In this document: in pieces, positions 6,433-15,655 of the stretch
Layout of the letters: every line of letters begins with the position of its first letter
Numbering within the stretch: position 1 is the first letter of the stretch
From: UBA5796 sp040752455
GTDB taxonomy: Bacteria; Chloroflexota; Anaerolineae; Anaerolineales; Villigracilaceae
Assembly: GCA_049324115.1 (NCBI GenBank)
Contig: JBMOMN010000016.1
Span: 1-64,000 of the forward strand
Direction of reading: 5' to 3'
Length of the DNA stretch: 64,000 nucleotides
Position numbers and translations under genes: made by a program
The notes under the pieces: model-generated
What the model was told of the DNA's origin: nothing
Databases searched by the model: none
The model's input: the letters and a program-made list of their open reading frames with translations, nothing else

Positions 6433-8241
6433 ATGGCCCATTTTTCTGAAAACGGTCGAACTTTAGAAATTGTACATTTATTAGTCACAAACCGGGATGA
6501 ACTTTTCTCGGCTTGCAGGGATTTAAGCGATGTCTGTATTATTGTTTTGCCCGCCAGCCAAGACTCCACTCAGCTTGATCAGCCATTGCAAGGAGTCGGG
6601 GGTTTGATAGCAGAAGCGTCGAAAAATCTTGGCGAAAATGTCACTCTGGTTGTCTTGGGAGAAGTCGTTGATCTTGTTCAGGTGCAATCCAAAATGCCTG
6701 ATAAGTTTATGTATCAACACTGGATTGCAATAAAACGAGAGACCGTTATTGACGGAGATCGGCGGAGATTACCGCATCAGCACTTCGGAGCCTTGGTTTA
6801 TACAGGCTATAAAGCATCCTTGCGCCACACAAAAACGCGGATCGAATATACCTATTGCCCCGTGTGCGATAAGACGACAAAAGATTATGGCGGGAAAAAA
6901 CACACTTATCACGAAGCAGGCACTTTAATTTCTGATGTTTGGCGGGATGTTTCTTGCGACTTGGGCGGTGATCTAAGCCAGGTACTTATGCGGTTTGCCG
7001 ACCTTTTTGGTGTAGAGCTGTATAAATTCTTAACTGTCGTTGACATGAAAGACCCTGGTTTGCATCGCCACTCCCGCCCTATTATCCACTTTGAATTTCA
7101 GGAGAATCACCTTCCCCAAGAATTGGTGAATAGAGTCATAAAAGGGGATTGCCTTGAAGAATTGCGGACTATCCCGGATAACTCTATTGACCTTGCCTTT
7201 GTTGATCCACCCTATAATTTGAAAAAGAAATATTCCGGCTATTCCGATGATTTGGAGATTCAGGATTACTTTAAATGGTGCGATGAATGGATTTATGAGT
7301 TATCACGTGTGCTAAAACCTGGACGGACTCTTGCTCTTTTGAACATACCTATCTGGTCCATCAGGCATTTTCTTTACATGCAAACAATCTTGAATTATCA
7401 AAATTGGATTGTCTGGGACGCTTTAGCGTTTCCAGTACGCTTGATAATGCCAGCACACTATTCGATCCTTTGCTTCACAAAGGGCGAGTCCAGAGAACTA
7501 CCATGTTTTACCGGCGAATCGGCTCACATTCGCTTATCAAGCGCGCCCAAAACATTTCACGCCTTTGAACCCCTGGCAGATGGATATTGTCTGCGGGAAA
7601 ATTGTGTTGACACCCGCATTGCTGCAAAAATCAACGATAGAACACAATTAACAGATGTATGGGGCGATATTCACCGGCTTAAGCATAATAGCCGGCGAGT
7701 TGACCACCCAACCCAATTGCCGCCACATTTGATGTATCGTATCATTTCAATTTTGACCAAACCCGGTGAAGTTGTATTGGATTGTTTCAATGGTTCCGGT
7801 ACAACAACATTGGCAGCCCATCAACTTGGCAGGGAATATCTGGGAATTGAAGCGTCAGAAAAATATTGGCATTTGTCCAATGAAAGGCATCAAGAAATTC
7901 TTGATGGTTTGGACCCATTTCGAAAAATGGAACGGCTTTTAACGAGCAAGAACAGCCCTGTACCACGACTTATGAAACAGGTTTATAAGGTTCCCAAGAA
8001 AACTTTACAGTTGGAAGTAAAGCGGGTTGCTGGTGAGATTGGTCATATCCCATCGCGGGACGAGCTTATCCAATTTGGAAGATATCCCATTGAATACTAC
8101 GATAAATACTTTATAAGTTGGGGCGAGGTAACCGCAGCAGCCCGCAACACTGGCATGGTGGAGAAGCGTAAATTAGAAAAAAGTCAAAACGTTGTCCAGC
8201 AGTTACGCTTGCTTGAAAACAAAAATGAATTTAAGAACTAA
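6433..8241 (+). CDS. Type II DNA (adenine-N6 or cytosine-N4) methyltransferase, beta class, with C-terminal HNH-repeat-like segment
   Basis: The 602 residues are organised in three parts. Residues 1 to about 230 are an N-terminal region with a CPVC/H-rich zinc-finger-like patch near 142-158. Residues 240-490 are the methyltransferase: catalytic motif IV DPPYN at 258-262, then motif I-like DCFNGSGTT at 450-458. Motif IV before motif I is the beta-class order. Residues about 540-580 ('PSRDELIQFGRYPIEYYDK...SWGEVTAAARNTG') resemble the homing-endonuclease-associated repeat, a small DNA-binding helical unit. It is translationally coupled to the endonuclease and should protect the same site from cleavage. 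Low G+C marks the pair as an acquired island. Confidence 0.9.
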   Translation: MAHFSENGRTLEIVHLLVTNRDELFSACRDLSDVCIIVLPASQDSTQLDQPLQGVGGLIAEASKNLGENVTLVVLGEVVDLVQVQSKMPDKFMYQHWIAIKRETVIDGDRRRLPHQHFGALVYTGYKASLRHTKTRIEYTYCPVCDKTTKDYGGKKHTYHEAGTLISDVWRDVSCDLGGDLSQVLMRFADLFGVELYKFLTVVDMKDPGLHRHSRPIIHFEFQENHLPQELVNRVIKGDCLEELRTIPDNSIDLAFVDPPYNLKKKYSGYSDDLEIQDYFKWCDEWIYELSRVLKPGRTLALLNIPIWSIRHFLYMQTILNYQNWIVWDALAFPVRLIMPAHYSILCFTKGESRELPCFTGESAHIRLSSAPKTFHAFEPLADGYCLRENCVDTRIAAKINDRTQLTDVWGDIHRLKHNSRRVDHPTQLPPHLMYRIISILTKPGEVVLDCFNGSGTTTLAAHQLGREYLGIEASEKYWHLSNERHQEILDGLDPFRKMERLLTSKNSPVPRLMKQVYKVPKKTLQLEVKRVAGEIGHIPSRDELIQFGRYPIEYYDKYFISWGEVTAAARNTGMVEKRKLEKSQNVVQQLRLLENKNEFKN

Positions 8242-8295
8242 TTATTCGGATAACAGACGGGGGAGATTTGGAATGAGCCTGAAAGGAGTTGCCCC

Positions 8296-8721
8296 GTGGC
8301 GTTCCTCACGTTCCGCCTCATCATCATTGATCTAACAGACAGGCCGGATTTCCCCATCCGCCGTGAAACGGACCCTTCAGCTTTCACGCTGCATTTCGTC
8401 AATCTTGGCTCGCTCGACAAGCCCGAGTTCGAACTCCGCCAGGGACAATCGTCGGTTTACCGCTTGTCGCCCGGCGAAAGCGCTGAACTGGTCCGGCTCA
8501 TGCAGGGCATGACTGTTTCAGCCCCGCGCAAGCCGGTCATCGCATTCGACGGCCCGGCCAGCGAGTTGCTCATCCGGCAGCACGGGAGCGACCTCTCGTT
8601 CCGCTGGCACATCGAAAGGCCAGATGAATGGGAGAGCGTTGGCAAACTCTTCGAGTACGCCGCAGCCTTCCACATCCATCTGGCAAATCCCGGGCAGGCC
8701 AAAAGTCTCTTCCGCGACTGA
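8296..8721 (+). CDS. Protein of unknown function
   Basis: This 141-residue protein has no domain that I recognise. It starts with GTG at 8296, seven bases after a clear AAAGGAG site. It is G+C-rich like the core genome, so it lies just outside the acquired restriction-modification island. The sequence is mixed alpha/beta without membrane segments or a signal peptide. Segments such as 'LRQGQSSVYRLSPGESAELVR' and 'SFRWHIERPDEWESV' could be beta strands of a small soluble domain. Its 3' end converges with the TPR lipoprotein gene, leaving only 19 bp. Confidence 0.6.
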   Translation: MAFLTFRLIIIDLTDRPDFPIRRETDPSAFTLHFVNLGSLDKPEFELRQGQSSVYRLSPGESAELVRLMQGMTVSAPRKPVIAFDGPASELLIRQHGSDLSFRWHIERPDEWESVGKLFEYAAAFHIHLANPGQAKSLFRD

Positions 8722-8740
8722 CCGTATCGGGCGCCGGGGG

Positions 8741-10315
8741 TTATTGATGGTAAGTGATGACGACCCGTCCGGGATGGCCTTTCTGGTCGCCGACGATGAA
8801 GAGATAGACCGAATTGCCGGCGGTGAAGGAGTCGCCCTCCGCTTCGCCGACCCCTCCGTCGTTGAGCGTGCCCATGTTCTTGTTGCCGGACGTATCAACA
8901 GCTGTTATGAACAGGTCGAGGTTGTCTTCCTGGCGGGGTGTGGCTTCGATGGAAATGACCTTGCCTGAACCGCCCAGGGCGCTGACAACGACGAACAGGG
9001 CGGATTGATCTCCCAGCACCCCGTTGACTTCCCATCCATCCGACAGGAAGAACCCGACGGCCGGGGAACCGCTGAAGAAGGCGTGATAATCCCCGCTGCC
9101 GTCCACCGCGATGATGGAGATCATGAACACGCCCATCGCGGAACCCGGATCGGGCAGCGTCAAGGTGAGATGTTCCTCCCCTCCCGGCCCGGTCTCGTTC
9201 ACATCCGACAGGACGATCTTGTTGCTGGTGGAAGTATCGAGGACGGTGATGGAGACATCCAGGCCCTCCTGCGGCTGGACTGTGACCGTGACCGTATCTT
9301 CGCCGTCTCCAAAGAAGGAGGCCGGGGAGTTGAAGAAGGAGAAGAAGTCGGCGTCATCGTCGCTGTCGTAATCCAGGGCATCGTCGAATTCGATGTACGT
9401 GCCGGGGGATAAAGCGACCGGTTCCCGCATTTCGGCAATCATGGCCTCGATGTTGGCCCGGTCGGACGCATCGGGAGCCAGTTCGAGGAACTTTTCGAGG
9501 GCGGCGATGGCCTGCTCCCGCTGGCCCAGGTCACGGTAGATCAGCCCCAGATCGTAATACGCGGCGGCCATATCCGGTTCGAACTGCAAGGCTTCCTGGT
9601 AGGAGGGAATGGCCTGGTCGTACTTCCCTTGCTTGGCGAAGGCGAGTCCCAGGTTGTAATGCGCCTGGGCATTCTCGGGATTGATGCGCAAAGCCACGTT
9701 CAATTCTTCGATGGCTTCATCCAGGCGGTCCTGTTTCAGGTAGGTGAACCCCAGGTTGTTGTGCGCCCAGGGATGTTCGGGTTGCAGCCGGATGGCCTCC
9801 TTGAAAGCGACAACGGCTTCGTCGTACCGTCTCTGCATGGCGATGGCGATCCCCAGGCCGTTGTAGACATCCGCATTGTTCGGCTGGCGCTCGAGAGCGG
9901 CCTGGCATTGCGCTTCGGCCCGGTCCGGCTGGTTGAAGGCGTAGGCCACGCATAACCCGCCGCTGGCGGCGTCGTTATCCGGTTCGACGGCCAGGGCGGC
10001 CTCGAAATGGGTGGCGGCTTCGGCGTAGCGGGCCTCGTCAATGAAGATCATGCCCAGGTTCACGTGCGCTTCGACGTTTTCGGGATCCAGCTCGAGAGCG
10101 GCCTCGTACTCGGTGATGGCGGCATCCACATCCCCTGCATCTGAATAGGCAATGCCCTGCTCCACGTGGTCCTTGGCCGAAGGCGTAGGGGTGGATGCCG
10201 GTGTGGGGCTTGCCGAAAGGGTGGGGGGCGCCTCAGGCGTGGCTGAGCCGCCGCAAGCCAGGGCTGGCAATGCCAGCAAAGCCCCCAACATCAGAATGGA
10301 CCAAATGCGTTTCAT
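8741..10315 (-). CDS. TPR-repeat lipoprotein
   Basis: This 524-residue lipoprotein begins with a signal peptide ending in the lipobox LPALAC (Cys at about 21), followed by a Thr/Pro-rich linker. Seven consecutive 34-residue TPR units cover roughly residues 50-285; most show the G-Y and A-P pattern (for example 'AHNNLGFTYLKQDRLDEAIEEL'). The C-terminal 220 residues are beta-rich and acidic and look like two PPC-type extracellular beta domains. It should be anchored outside the cytoplasmic membrane as a protein-interaction scaffold. ATG 10315 follows AAGGAG; an in-frame GTG at 10351 would place 12 extra residues before the signal peptide and is rejected. The small gene upstream is probably in the same transcript. 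Confidence 0.85.
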   Translation of the reverse strand: MKRIWSILMLGALLALPALACGGSATPEAPPTLSASPTPASTPTPSAKDHVEQGIAYSDAGDVDAAITEYEAALELDPENVEAHVNLGMIFIDEARYAEAATHFEAALAVEPDNDAASGGLCVAYAFNQPDRAEAQCQAALERQPNNADVYNGLGIAIAMQRRYDEAVVAFKEAIRLQPEHPWAHNNLGFTYLKQDRLDEAIEELNVALRINPENAQAHYNLGLAFAKQGKYDQAIPSYQEALQFEPDMAAAYYDLGLIYRDLGQREQAIAALEKFLELAPDASDRANIEAMIAEMREPVALSPGTYIEFDDALDYDSDDDADFFSFFNSPASFFGDGEDTVTVTVQPQEGLDVSITVLDTSTSNKIVLSDVNETGPGGEEHLTLTLPDPGSAMGVFMISIIAVDGSGDYHAFFSGSPAVGFFLSDGWEVNGVLGDQSALFVVVSALGGSGKVISIEATPRQEDNLDLFITAVDTSGNKNMGTLNDGGVGEAEGDSFTAGNSVYLFIVGDQKGHPGRVVITYHQ

Positions 10316-10368
10316 GATTTTTCTCCTTGAATGGGTTATGAGGTGGAGCACCGGATTGCGGCCACACT

Positions 10369-10599
10369 TTACGAATGCGGCTCTCCCGCTGACTGTGAGC
10401 CTGGATCCTGCTCGTCAGGCAGTTCGCCCTCGAGGAATTCCGCCAGCTTCGTGAAATCCACGAAGCCTCGCCGGCTGCCCGTCTGGATATCAATCAAGAC
10501 TATCCGCCACGGGGTTTTGCTCCGGGCGTCTTCCATCCAGAGACGGAGCAGGAAGGAACGATATGGGGAGGGGTGGCTTTGCTTTTCTGGTTGTGTCAT
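10369..10599 (-). CDS. Small conserved protein, paralogue of the one at 26310-26543
   Basis: This is a 76-residue protein. Its core ('SFLLRLWMED...WRIVLIDIQTGSRRGFVDFTKLAEFLEG') aligns along most of its length with the 77-residue product of 26310-26543 ('TFIVRLWREK...WRGSVDHIQSGERAYFQAASHFMEIVSG'). Both start with an M(T)QPExQS-type N terminus, which supports ATG 10599 over ATG 10608. A GATAAT box ends seven bases before that ATG, so the transcript may be leaderless. Both copies lie next to large exported proteins, and this one also lies beside an AfsR-like regulator. Function unknown. The pattern suggests a small single-domain cytoplasmic protein. Confidence 0.7.
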   Translation of the reverse strand: MTQPEKQSHPSPYRSFLLRLWMEDARSKTPWRIVLIDIQTGSRRGFVDFTKLAEFLEGELPDEQDPGSQSAGEPHS

Positions 10600-10664
10600 C
10601 GCTTTCATTATCTAAATTCGGCGTGAAAAAGGTGTGAAAAAATGCACGTTGCGGCCTTTCCATG

Positions 10665-10670
10665 TATAAT
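10665..10670 (+). promoter_or_regulatory. -10 box of the SARP regulator, leaderless type
   Basis: TATAAT at 10665-10670 ends six bases before ATG 10677. Transcription should therefore start at or next to the A of the start codon. There is no Shine-Dalgarno sequence. No clear -35 element is seen, as expected for an activator-dependent or weak promoter. Confidence 0.55.
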
Positions 10671-10676
10671 TTTTAT

Positions 10677-13600
10677 ATGCAGGTTCTCAGGCTCTACTTA
10701 CTTGGGCCGTTCCAGGCCGCGCTGTCGGAGCAGTCGCAGGGACGTGATGAACCGGTCACAGGGTTCGGATATGACAAGGTGCGCGCCCTGCTGTCCTACC
10801 TGGCTGTGGAGCACCATTCCCCTCATTCGCGTGAACGCCTGGGGAGCCTGCTCTGGCCGGAAGCCAGCGCGGAGACGGCCCGGACGAACCTGCGTAAAGC
10901 CCTTTCCACCCTGCGAAAAGCCCTCTCCAACACCGATCCTTCCCCCTATTTGATCATCCAGAACGACAGCGCCCAATTCGACCCGAACGGCCATTTCTGG
11001 TTGGACGTAGACCAGCTCAAGTCCCGGCTGGATGCGGCCCTGAGCCACACCCAATTGCGCTTCGAGACCTGCATCCACGACCTCGAAGAGGCGACGGCCC
11101 TCTACCGGGGCAGCTTCCTCCAGGGGTTAACCGTGGACAGCCTGGAATTCGAGGAGTGGCTGCTGACCATCCGGGAAGCCCTGCACACCCGGATGTTGTC
11201 CGCCCTGCACGAACTGACCCAATATTACCTGCGCCAGGGGGAGTACGGCCTGGCCCAGAAACATGCCCTGCGCCAGGTGGAACTGGAACCTTATCGTGAG
11301 GAGGCCCACTGCGCCTTGATGGAAAGCCTGGCCCACAGCGGCCAGCGCAGCGCGGCCCTGGCTCAATACGAACGCTGCCGCAATATCCTTGCCAGCGAGC
11401 TGGGAGTCGAACCCGGTCACGATACGCAAATGCTCTACCAGCGCATTCGTTCGGCCGGGAGCACCCGCCCGCACAACCTGCCGCCCCAACCGCAGCCGTT
11501 GGTTGGGCGGCAGGCGGAACGGTACGAGATCGGCAGGCTCCTGGCGAACCCCGATTGCCGCCTGCTCACCCTGGCCGCGATCGGCGGGATCGGGAAAACG
11601 GCCCTGGCCTTGTAAACCGCCCGGGAGCACCTGGATGATTTCTGGCACGGCGTATTTTGGGTCCCGCTGACGCCGCTGCGCCGCCCCGACCAGGTCCTGG
11701 CCGCGATCTTCGACGCCCTGCCGGTCACGCCGGGCAGCGATCCTGAGACCCAACTGCTCGACTACCTGCGGGAAAAATCCATCCTGCTGGTGCTCGATAA
11801 TTTCGAACACCTGCTTTCAGCGAAATCCGACGGCGGCAATGGCGCCATCCGCCTGGTGAATAAAATCCTGGATGACGCGCCGAACGTCAAATTGCTGGTC
11901 ACTTCCCGCGAGCGTTTGAGCCTGCGGGCCGAGTGGGTCTATCCGGTCGAAGGTCTTCCCTGCCCGGCGGATTCGACCACCGCGACGGCAGAGACTTTGG
12001 AGGGATACGCGGCCGTCCAGCTTTTCGTGCGCCGTGCCCGGCAGGTCGTCCCCGATTTCCCTGAGCGGGAGGAGGCTTACCCCCAAATTGCCCGGATTTG
12101 CAGGCTGGTCGGCGGTATCCCCCTGGGGATAGAACTGGCCTCGGGCTGGGTGGACCAGCTTACCTGTCAAGCCATCGCAGAGGGGATCGAGGCCGACCTC
12201 GATTTCCTGGTCACTTCCCTGCGGGATATGCCCGACCGTCACCAGAGTTTGCGGGCCGTTTTCGAGCATTCCTGGAGGCTGCTCCCGGTCGAGGAACGGA
12301 TTGTATTATCCAAACTCTCGGTCTTCCAAACCGCCTTCAGCCGGGCCGCCGCCCGGGAAGTGGCCCAGGCTGCGCCTCACCAGCTTGCTTCCCTGGTGAA
12401 GAAATCCTTCCTGCATCTGGATGTCGGCGGGCGATACAGCCTGCACCTGCTGCTCGAACAATTCCTGACCCGGGAGCTGGCTGCCGATCCGGCAGGGGAA
12501 CAGGACACCCGCCGCCGCCACGCCGCTTATTTTGCCCGCTTCCTGAAGGAGCGTGAACACGCCTTGACCATCCAATACAAAGCGGCTGCCCTCGATGAAG
12601 TCGGGCGCGTCATCGGGGACGTGCGTGCCGCCTGGGATTGGGCCGTCGCCCGGAAAGAGGTGGAAATCCTTGGCGGGGCCTTGGAGGGCATCTTTATCTA
12701 TTATTGGGCGCGCAACCGGTTTGCCGAAGGACAGGCAGTATTCGAGTCTGCGGTGGAGGCCGTCGAAACCCTGGACGACTCCCGCCAAACCCGGTTGATC
12801 CTGGCACGCCTGCAAAGCTGCATCGCCGATTTCATCTATTGGCTGGGCGACCTGGAGGCCGCGGACAGGCAGGTGAAAGAGAGCATCACCCTTTTGCAAG
12901 CCCTCGGCGCCGATCAGGAACTGGCCTACGCCCTGGAGTTGTCGAGCCGGGTGTCTTATTGGCAGGGAGATTTCGGCGAAGCGGAGAAAGCCGCTGAGGC
13001 GGCCATCGAACTTGCGCGCTGTTCAGAGTCCCTGCCGACCCTGGCCCAGGCCTTGAGCACCCAGGCCAGCGTGATTTGTGACAGGAGCGGTGATTACGAA
13101 GCCGCCAATTTGCTCTATGCCGAGAGTCTCGCGCTCTACTGGCAATTGGAAAATCCTTTTGGGATTGCCAAAGTGCTGATCAACCAGGGAGCCATAGACT
13201 ACGAACAAGGTGATTTCCCGCAGGCGCAGCGACTCTACCTGGAAAGCCTGAACTATTACCGGGAGCTGAATTACACCTATGGCATCTCAGCCTGCCTGAA
13301 TAACCTGGGGATGGTTGCCCGCAAGCTGGGTGACTATGAGGCTGCGAAAGGTATGCTCGAAGAAAGCCTGGCGCTCAAACGCGAGACCGGGAACCGCGTG
13401 GCTGTCCTGCACTCGTTACTGGAAATCGGTGCGATCGAGACCGACCTGGGAAATTTCGCCCAGACCCGCAGCCATTATTGTGAAGCCTTGCAATTAGCCA
13501 AGCAGGTCCAGGCGGGCGGGTTGATCTTCGACATCCTGCTCGGCTTCGCTGATATTTATGGCAAAACCGGCGAGACGCTCAAATCTGCCGAGCTGGTGAC

Positions 13601-13766
13601 CTGGGTCCTGGCGCAGGAGGATACAGGCCAGGAGGCCCATTCCCAGGCTGAAACGCTCAAGGCGGGGCTGGAAAGCAAACTTGGCCCAGACGACCTGGCG
13701 CGCTGCGGACAACGCGCCAGGAAGAAGGCTGTGGATCATCTGGTTGCGGATTTATTGGGGGAGTGA
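10677..13766 (+). pseudogene. AfsR-like SARP/BTAD-NTPase-TPR transcriptional regulator interrupted by an in-frame TAA
   Basis: One reading frame of 1,030 codons encodes an OmpR-like SARP DNA-binding domain (residues about 1-95), a BTAD helical domain (about 96-250), an NTPase with P-loop GGIGKTAL near 303 and Walker B 'LLVLDNFEHL', and C-terminal TPR-like repeats. Codon 313 (11613-11615) is TAA, directly after the P-loop, where relatives have a residue such as Gln; CAA to TAA is a single change. The frame downstream is otherwise intact to 13766. Either this is a very recent nonsense mutation, a consensus error, or only the N-terminal SARP-BTAD part is made. No ribosome-binding site supports a restart at the ATG at 11790. 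Related proteins activate nearby operons, so the adjacent small protein and lipoprotein are candidate targets. Confidence 0.8.
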
Positions 13767-13835
13767 GTTCGGAGCCGGACGGATTTTCGGTAAGAGCTTT
13801 TTCAACGCGGATCACGCGGATAGAGCGAATTTTAT

Positions 13836-13889
13836 ACCACAAAGGGTCACGAAGGGTCACAAAGGAAAACCTTCGTGACCCTTTGTGGT
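13836..13889. repeat. Perfect 20-bp inverted repeat, ACCACAAAGGGTCACGAAGG type
   Basis: Arms 13836-13855 and 13870-13889 are perfect 20-bp inverted repeats with a 14-nt loop. It lies inside a longer region of AACGCGGATCACGCGGAT-like words (13797-13832). It could terminate transcription of the upstream regulator, but there is no T-tract. More probably it is a mobile palindrome. The gene-free stretch 13767-14146 consists of this repeat and the MITE-like element at 13945. Confidence 0.8.
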
Positions 13890-13944
13890 TGAATCTTTCC
13901 TGGTTTCGGCAAGCTCAACCCAGGGGTTTCGGCCCGTCCAAGTC

Positions 13945-14113
13945 TCTCTACTGGACATAGTTTTGAGAAAACCCTTTTTCAACGCAAATTACGCAGATTT
14001 GGCGAATACCCTTGCGGGTACGATGTAACGCGAATGTTTTTGAAAATAAATTCGCGAAATTCGCTCCCTTCGCGGAATTCGCGTTAAGATTTTTGGTTTT
14101 GTCCGGTAGACAA
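13945..14113. mobile_element. MITE-like element, copy A (169 bp)
   Basis: The terminal sequences TCTCTACTGGACATAGTTTT and the reverse complement of the right end (TCTACCGGACAAAACC) are imperfect inverted repeats. The element is flanked by a perfect 10-bp direct repeat, CGTCCAAGTC, at 13935-13944 and 14114-14123, which is best explained as a target-site duplication. The interior carries GCGAATT/AATTCGC words and no gene. A second copy with the same ends lies at 41832-42130. No transposase is encoded nearby, so mobilisation must have been in trans. Confidence 0.75.
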
Positions 14114-14146
14114 CGTCCAAGTCAGGATTTTCTGCTCAATGACCTG

Positions 14147-15655
14147 CTACCGCAGATACAAATAATTCAACTCTTTCAGCCTGTCCCGCAGTTCGGCGCT
14201 CAGGTCTTCTTCTTTCATGCGCCATTCCCAGTTGCCGCCCAGTTTGCTGGGGAAGTTCATCCGGGCTTCGGTGCCCAGGTTGAGCAGGTCTTGCATCGGG
14301 GCCAGGGCGAAGACTGCCGTGGACGACCAGCAGGCCCGGATCAAACTCCAGGCGAAAGCGCTCCCGTCGGTTCGCAGGTAGCGGCGGGCAAAATCGGCTT
14401 CGGGGGCGGGGGCGGTCTCGTACCAGCCGCGGGCCGTGTCGTTGTCGTGGGTGCCGGTGTAGGTGACGCAGTTTTCGGGGTAGAGATGCGGCAGGAAGGC
14501 GTTATCCGGCCCGGAGAAGCCGAATTGCAGGATCTTCATCCCCGGCAGGTCGAACTGGTCGCGCAAGACGATCACATCCGGGGTGATCTCGCCCAGGTCT
14601 TCGGCGATGATGGGGAGGCTTGCGCTGAGCGGCGTCGAAGCGTCCCCCAATCCGCTGCGAACGGCTTGCAGGAAATCGGCTCCCGGACCCGTGACCCAGC
14701 GCCCTTTAATGGCGGTCGTCTCGCCTGCGGGGATCTCCCAGTAGCCCGCGAAGCCCCGGAAGTGGTCCAGGCGGACGATGTCCACCATGCCCAGGATGGC
14801 CCGGAAGCGTTTCAGCCACCAGTCGTAGCCGGTCTGCTTGTGGACCTCCCAGTTGTAGAGCGGGTTGCCCCATAACTGGCCGGTGGGCGAGAAGTAATCC
14901 GGGGGGACGCCCGCCACCACGCTGGGCAGGCTGTTTTCGTCGAGGAAGAAGAGTCCGGGGTTGGCCCACACATCGGCGCTGTCGTAGGCGACGAAGATGG
15001 GGATGTCGCCGATGACCTTGATCCCGCGCCCGGCGGCATAAGCCTTGAGCGCCCGCCACTGGCGGAAAAAGACGAATTGATAGAACGTAAAGCGCATGAT
15101 GGCATTCGACAGCGAACCACGGGCCTGGGCCAGCGCCTGCGGGTCACGCTGGCGCAGGGGAGCGGGCCAGCCGTCCCAGCCGCCGCCGCCGTTGGCTTCC
15201 TTGATCGCCATGAACAGGGCGTAATCTTCGAGCCAATCGGCCTGTTCGGCGCAGAAGGCCTCGAAAGCCTGTTGGATGATCGAGGAGCCGTGGTTCTGGA
15301 AACGGATGAAAGCCCGTTCGAGCAGGTTCAGCTTCCAGGGGATGATCCGGCCGAAGTCCACGCGGGAGGCGGGGAACTCGACGGGGCCGACCAGGTCGTT
15401 GGGGTGGAGCAGGTCCTCTTCCAGCAGCCGCTCCGGGCTGATCAGGTAAGGGTTGCCGGCAAAGGCCGAGAAGCACTGGTAGGGCGAGTCGCCGTAGCCG
15501 GTGGGTCCGAGGGGGAGCACCTGCCAGAGCTTGCAGCCCGCCCCGGCCAGGAAATCCACGAACTTGTAGGCTTGCGGGCCGAGGTCGCCGATGCCGTAAG
15601 GACCGGGCAGGCTGGTGGGGTGGAGCAGGATGCCGGAGCTGCGTTCAAATTTCAT
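14147..15655 (-). CDS. malQ: 4-alpha-glucanotransferase (amylomaltase, GH77)
   Basis: This 502-residue enzyme transfers alpha-1,4-glucan segments between maltodextrins. The N terminus 'SSGILLHPTSLPGPYGIGDLG' is diagnostic of GH77. The catalytic regions are present: the nucleophile Asp in 'IVRLDHFRGF', the acid/base Glu in 'IIAEDLGEIT', and the third acidic residue in 'THDNDTARGW'. Length matches the bacterial family. The start codon overlaps the end of glgC by 11 bp, so it is the last gene of a glgA-glgC-malQ operon. It should remodel glycogen breakdown products in the cytoplasm. Confidence 0.95.
   Translation of the reverse strand: MKFERSSGILLHPTSLPGPYGIGDLGPQAYKFVDFLAGAGCKLWQVLPLGPTGYGDSPYQCFSAFAGNPYLISPERLLEEDLLHPNDLVGPVEFPASRVDFGRIIPWKLNLLERAFIRFQNHGSSIIQQAFEAFCAEQADWLEDYALFMAIKEANGGGGWDGWPAPLRQRDPQALAQARGSLSNAIMRFTFYQFVFFRQWRALKAYAAGRGIKVIGDIPIFVAYDSADVWANPGLFFLDENSLPSVVAGVPPDYFSPTGQLWGNPLYNWEVHKQTGYDWWLKRFRAILGMVDIVRLDHFRGFAGYWEIPAGETTAIKGRWVTGPGADFLQAVRSGLGDASTPLSASLPIIAEDLGEITPDVIVLRDQFDLPGMKILQFGFSGPDNAFLPHLYPENCVTYTGTHDNDTARGWYETAPAPEADFARRYLRTDGSAFAWSLIRACWSSTAVFALAPMQDLLNLGTEARMNFPSKLGGNWEWRMKEEDLSAELRDRLKELNYLYLR

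Noticed and set aside
5394..8241. Prophage or integrative element carrying the restriction-modification genes
   Set aside because: No integrase, phage structural gene, tRNA or flanking direct repeat was found on either side; only base composition suggests transfer.
11613..11615. Recoded stop (selenocysteine or readthrough) in the SARP regulator
   Set aside because: The codon is TAA, not TGA, there is no obvious downstream hairpin signal, and relatives have an ordinary residue here. A nonsense mutation or sequence error is simpler.
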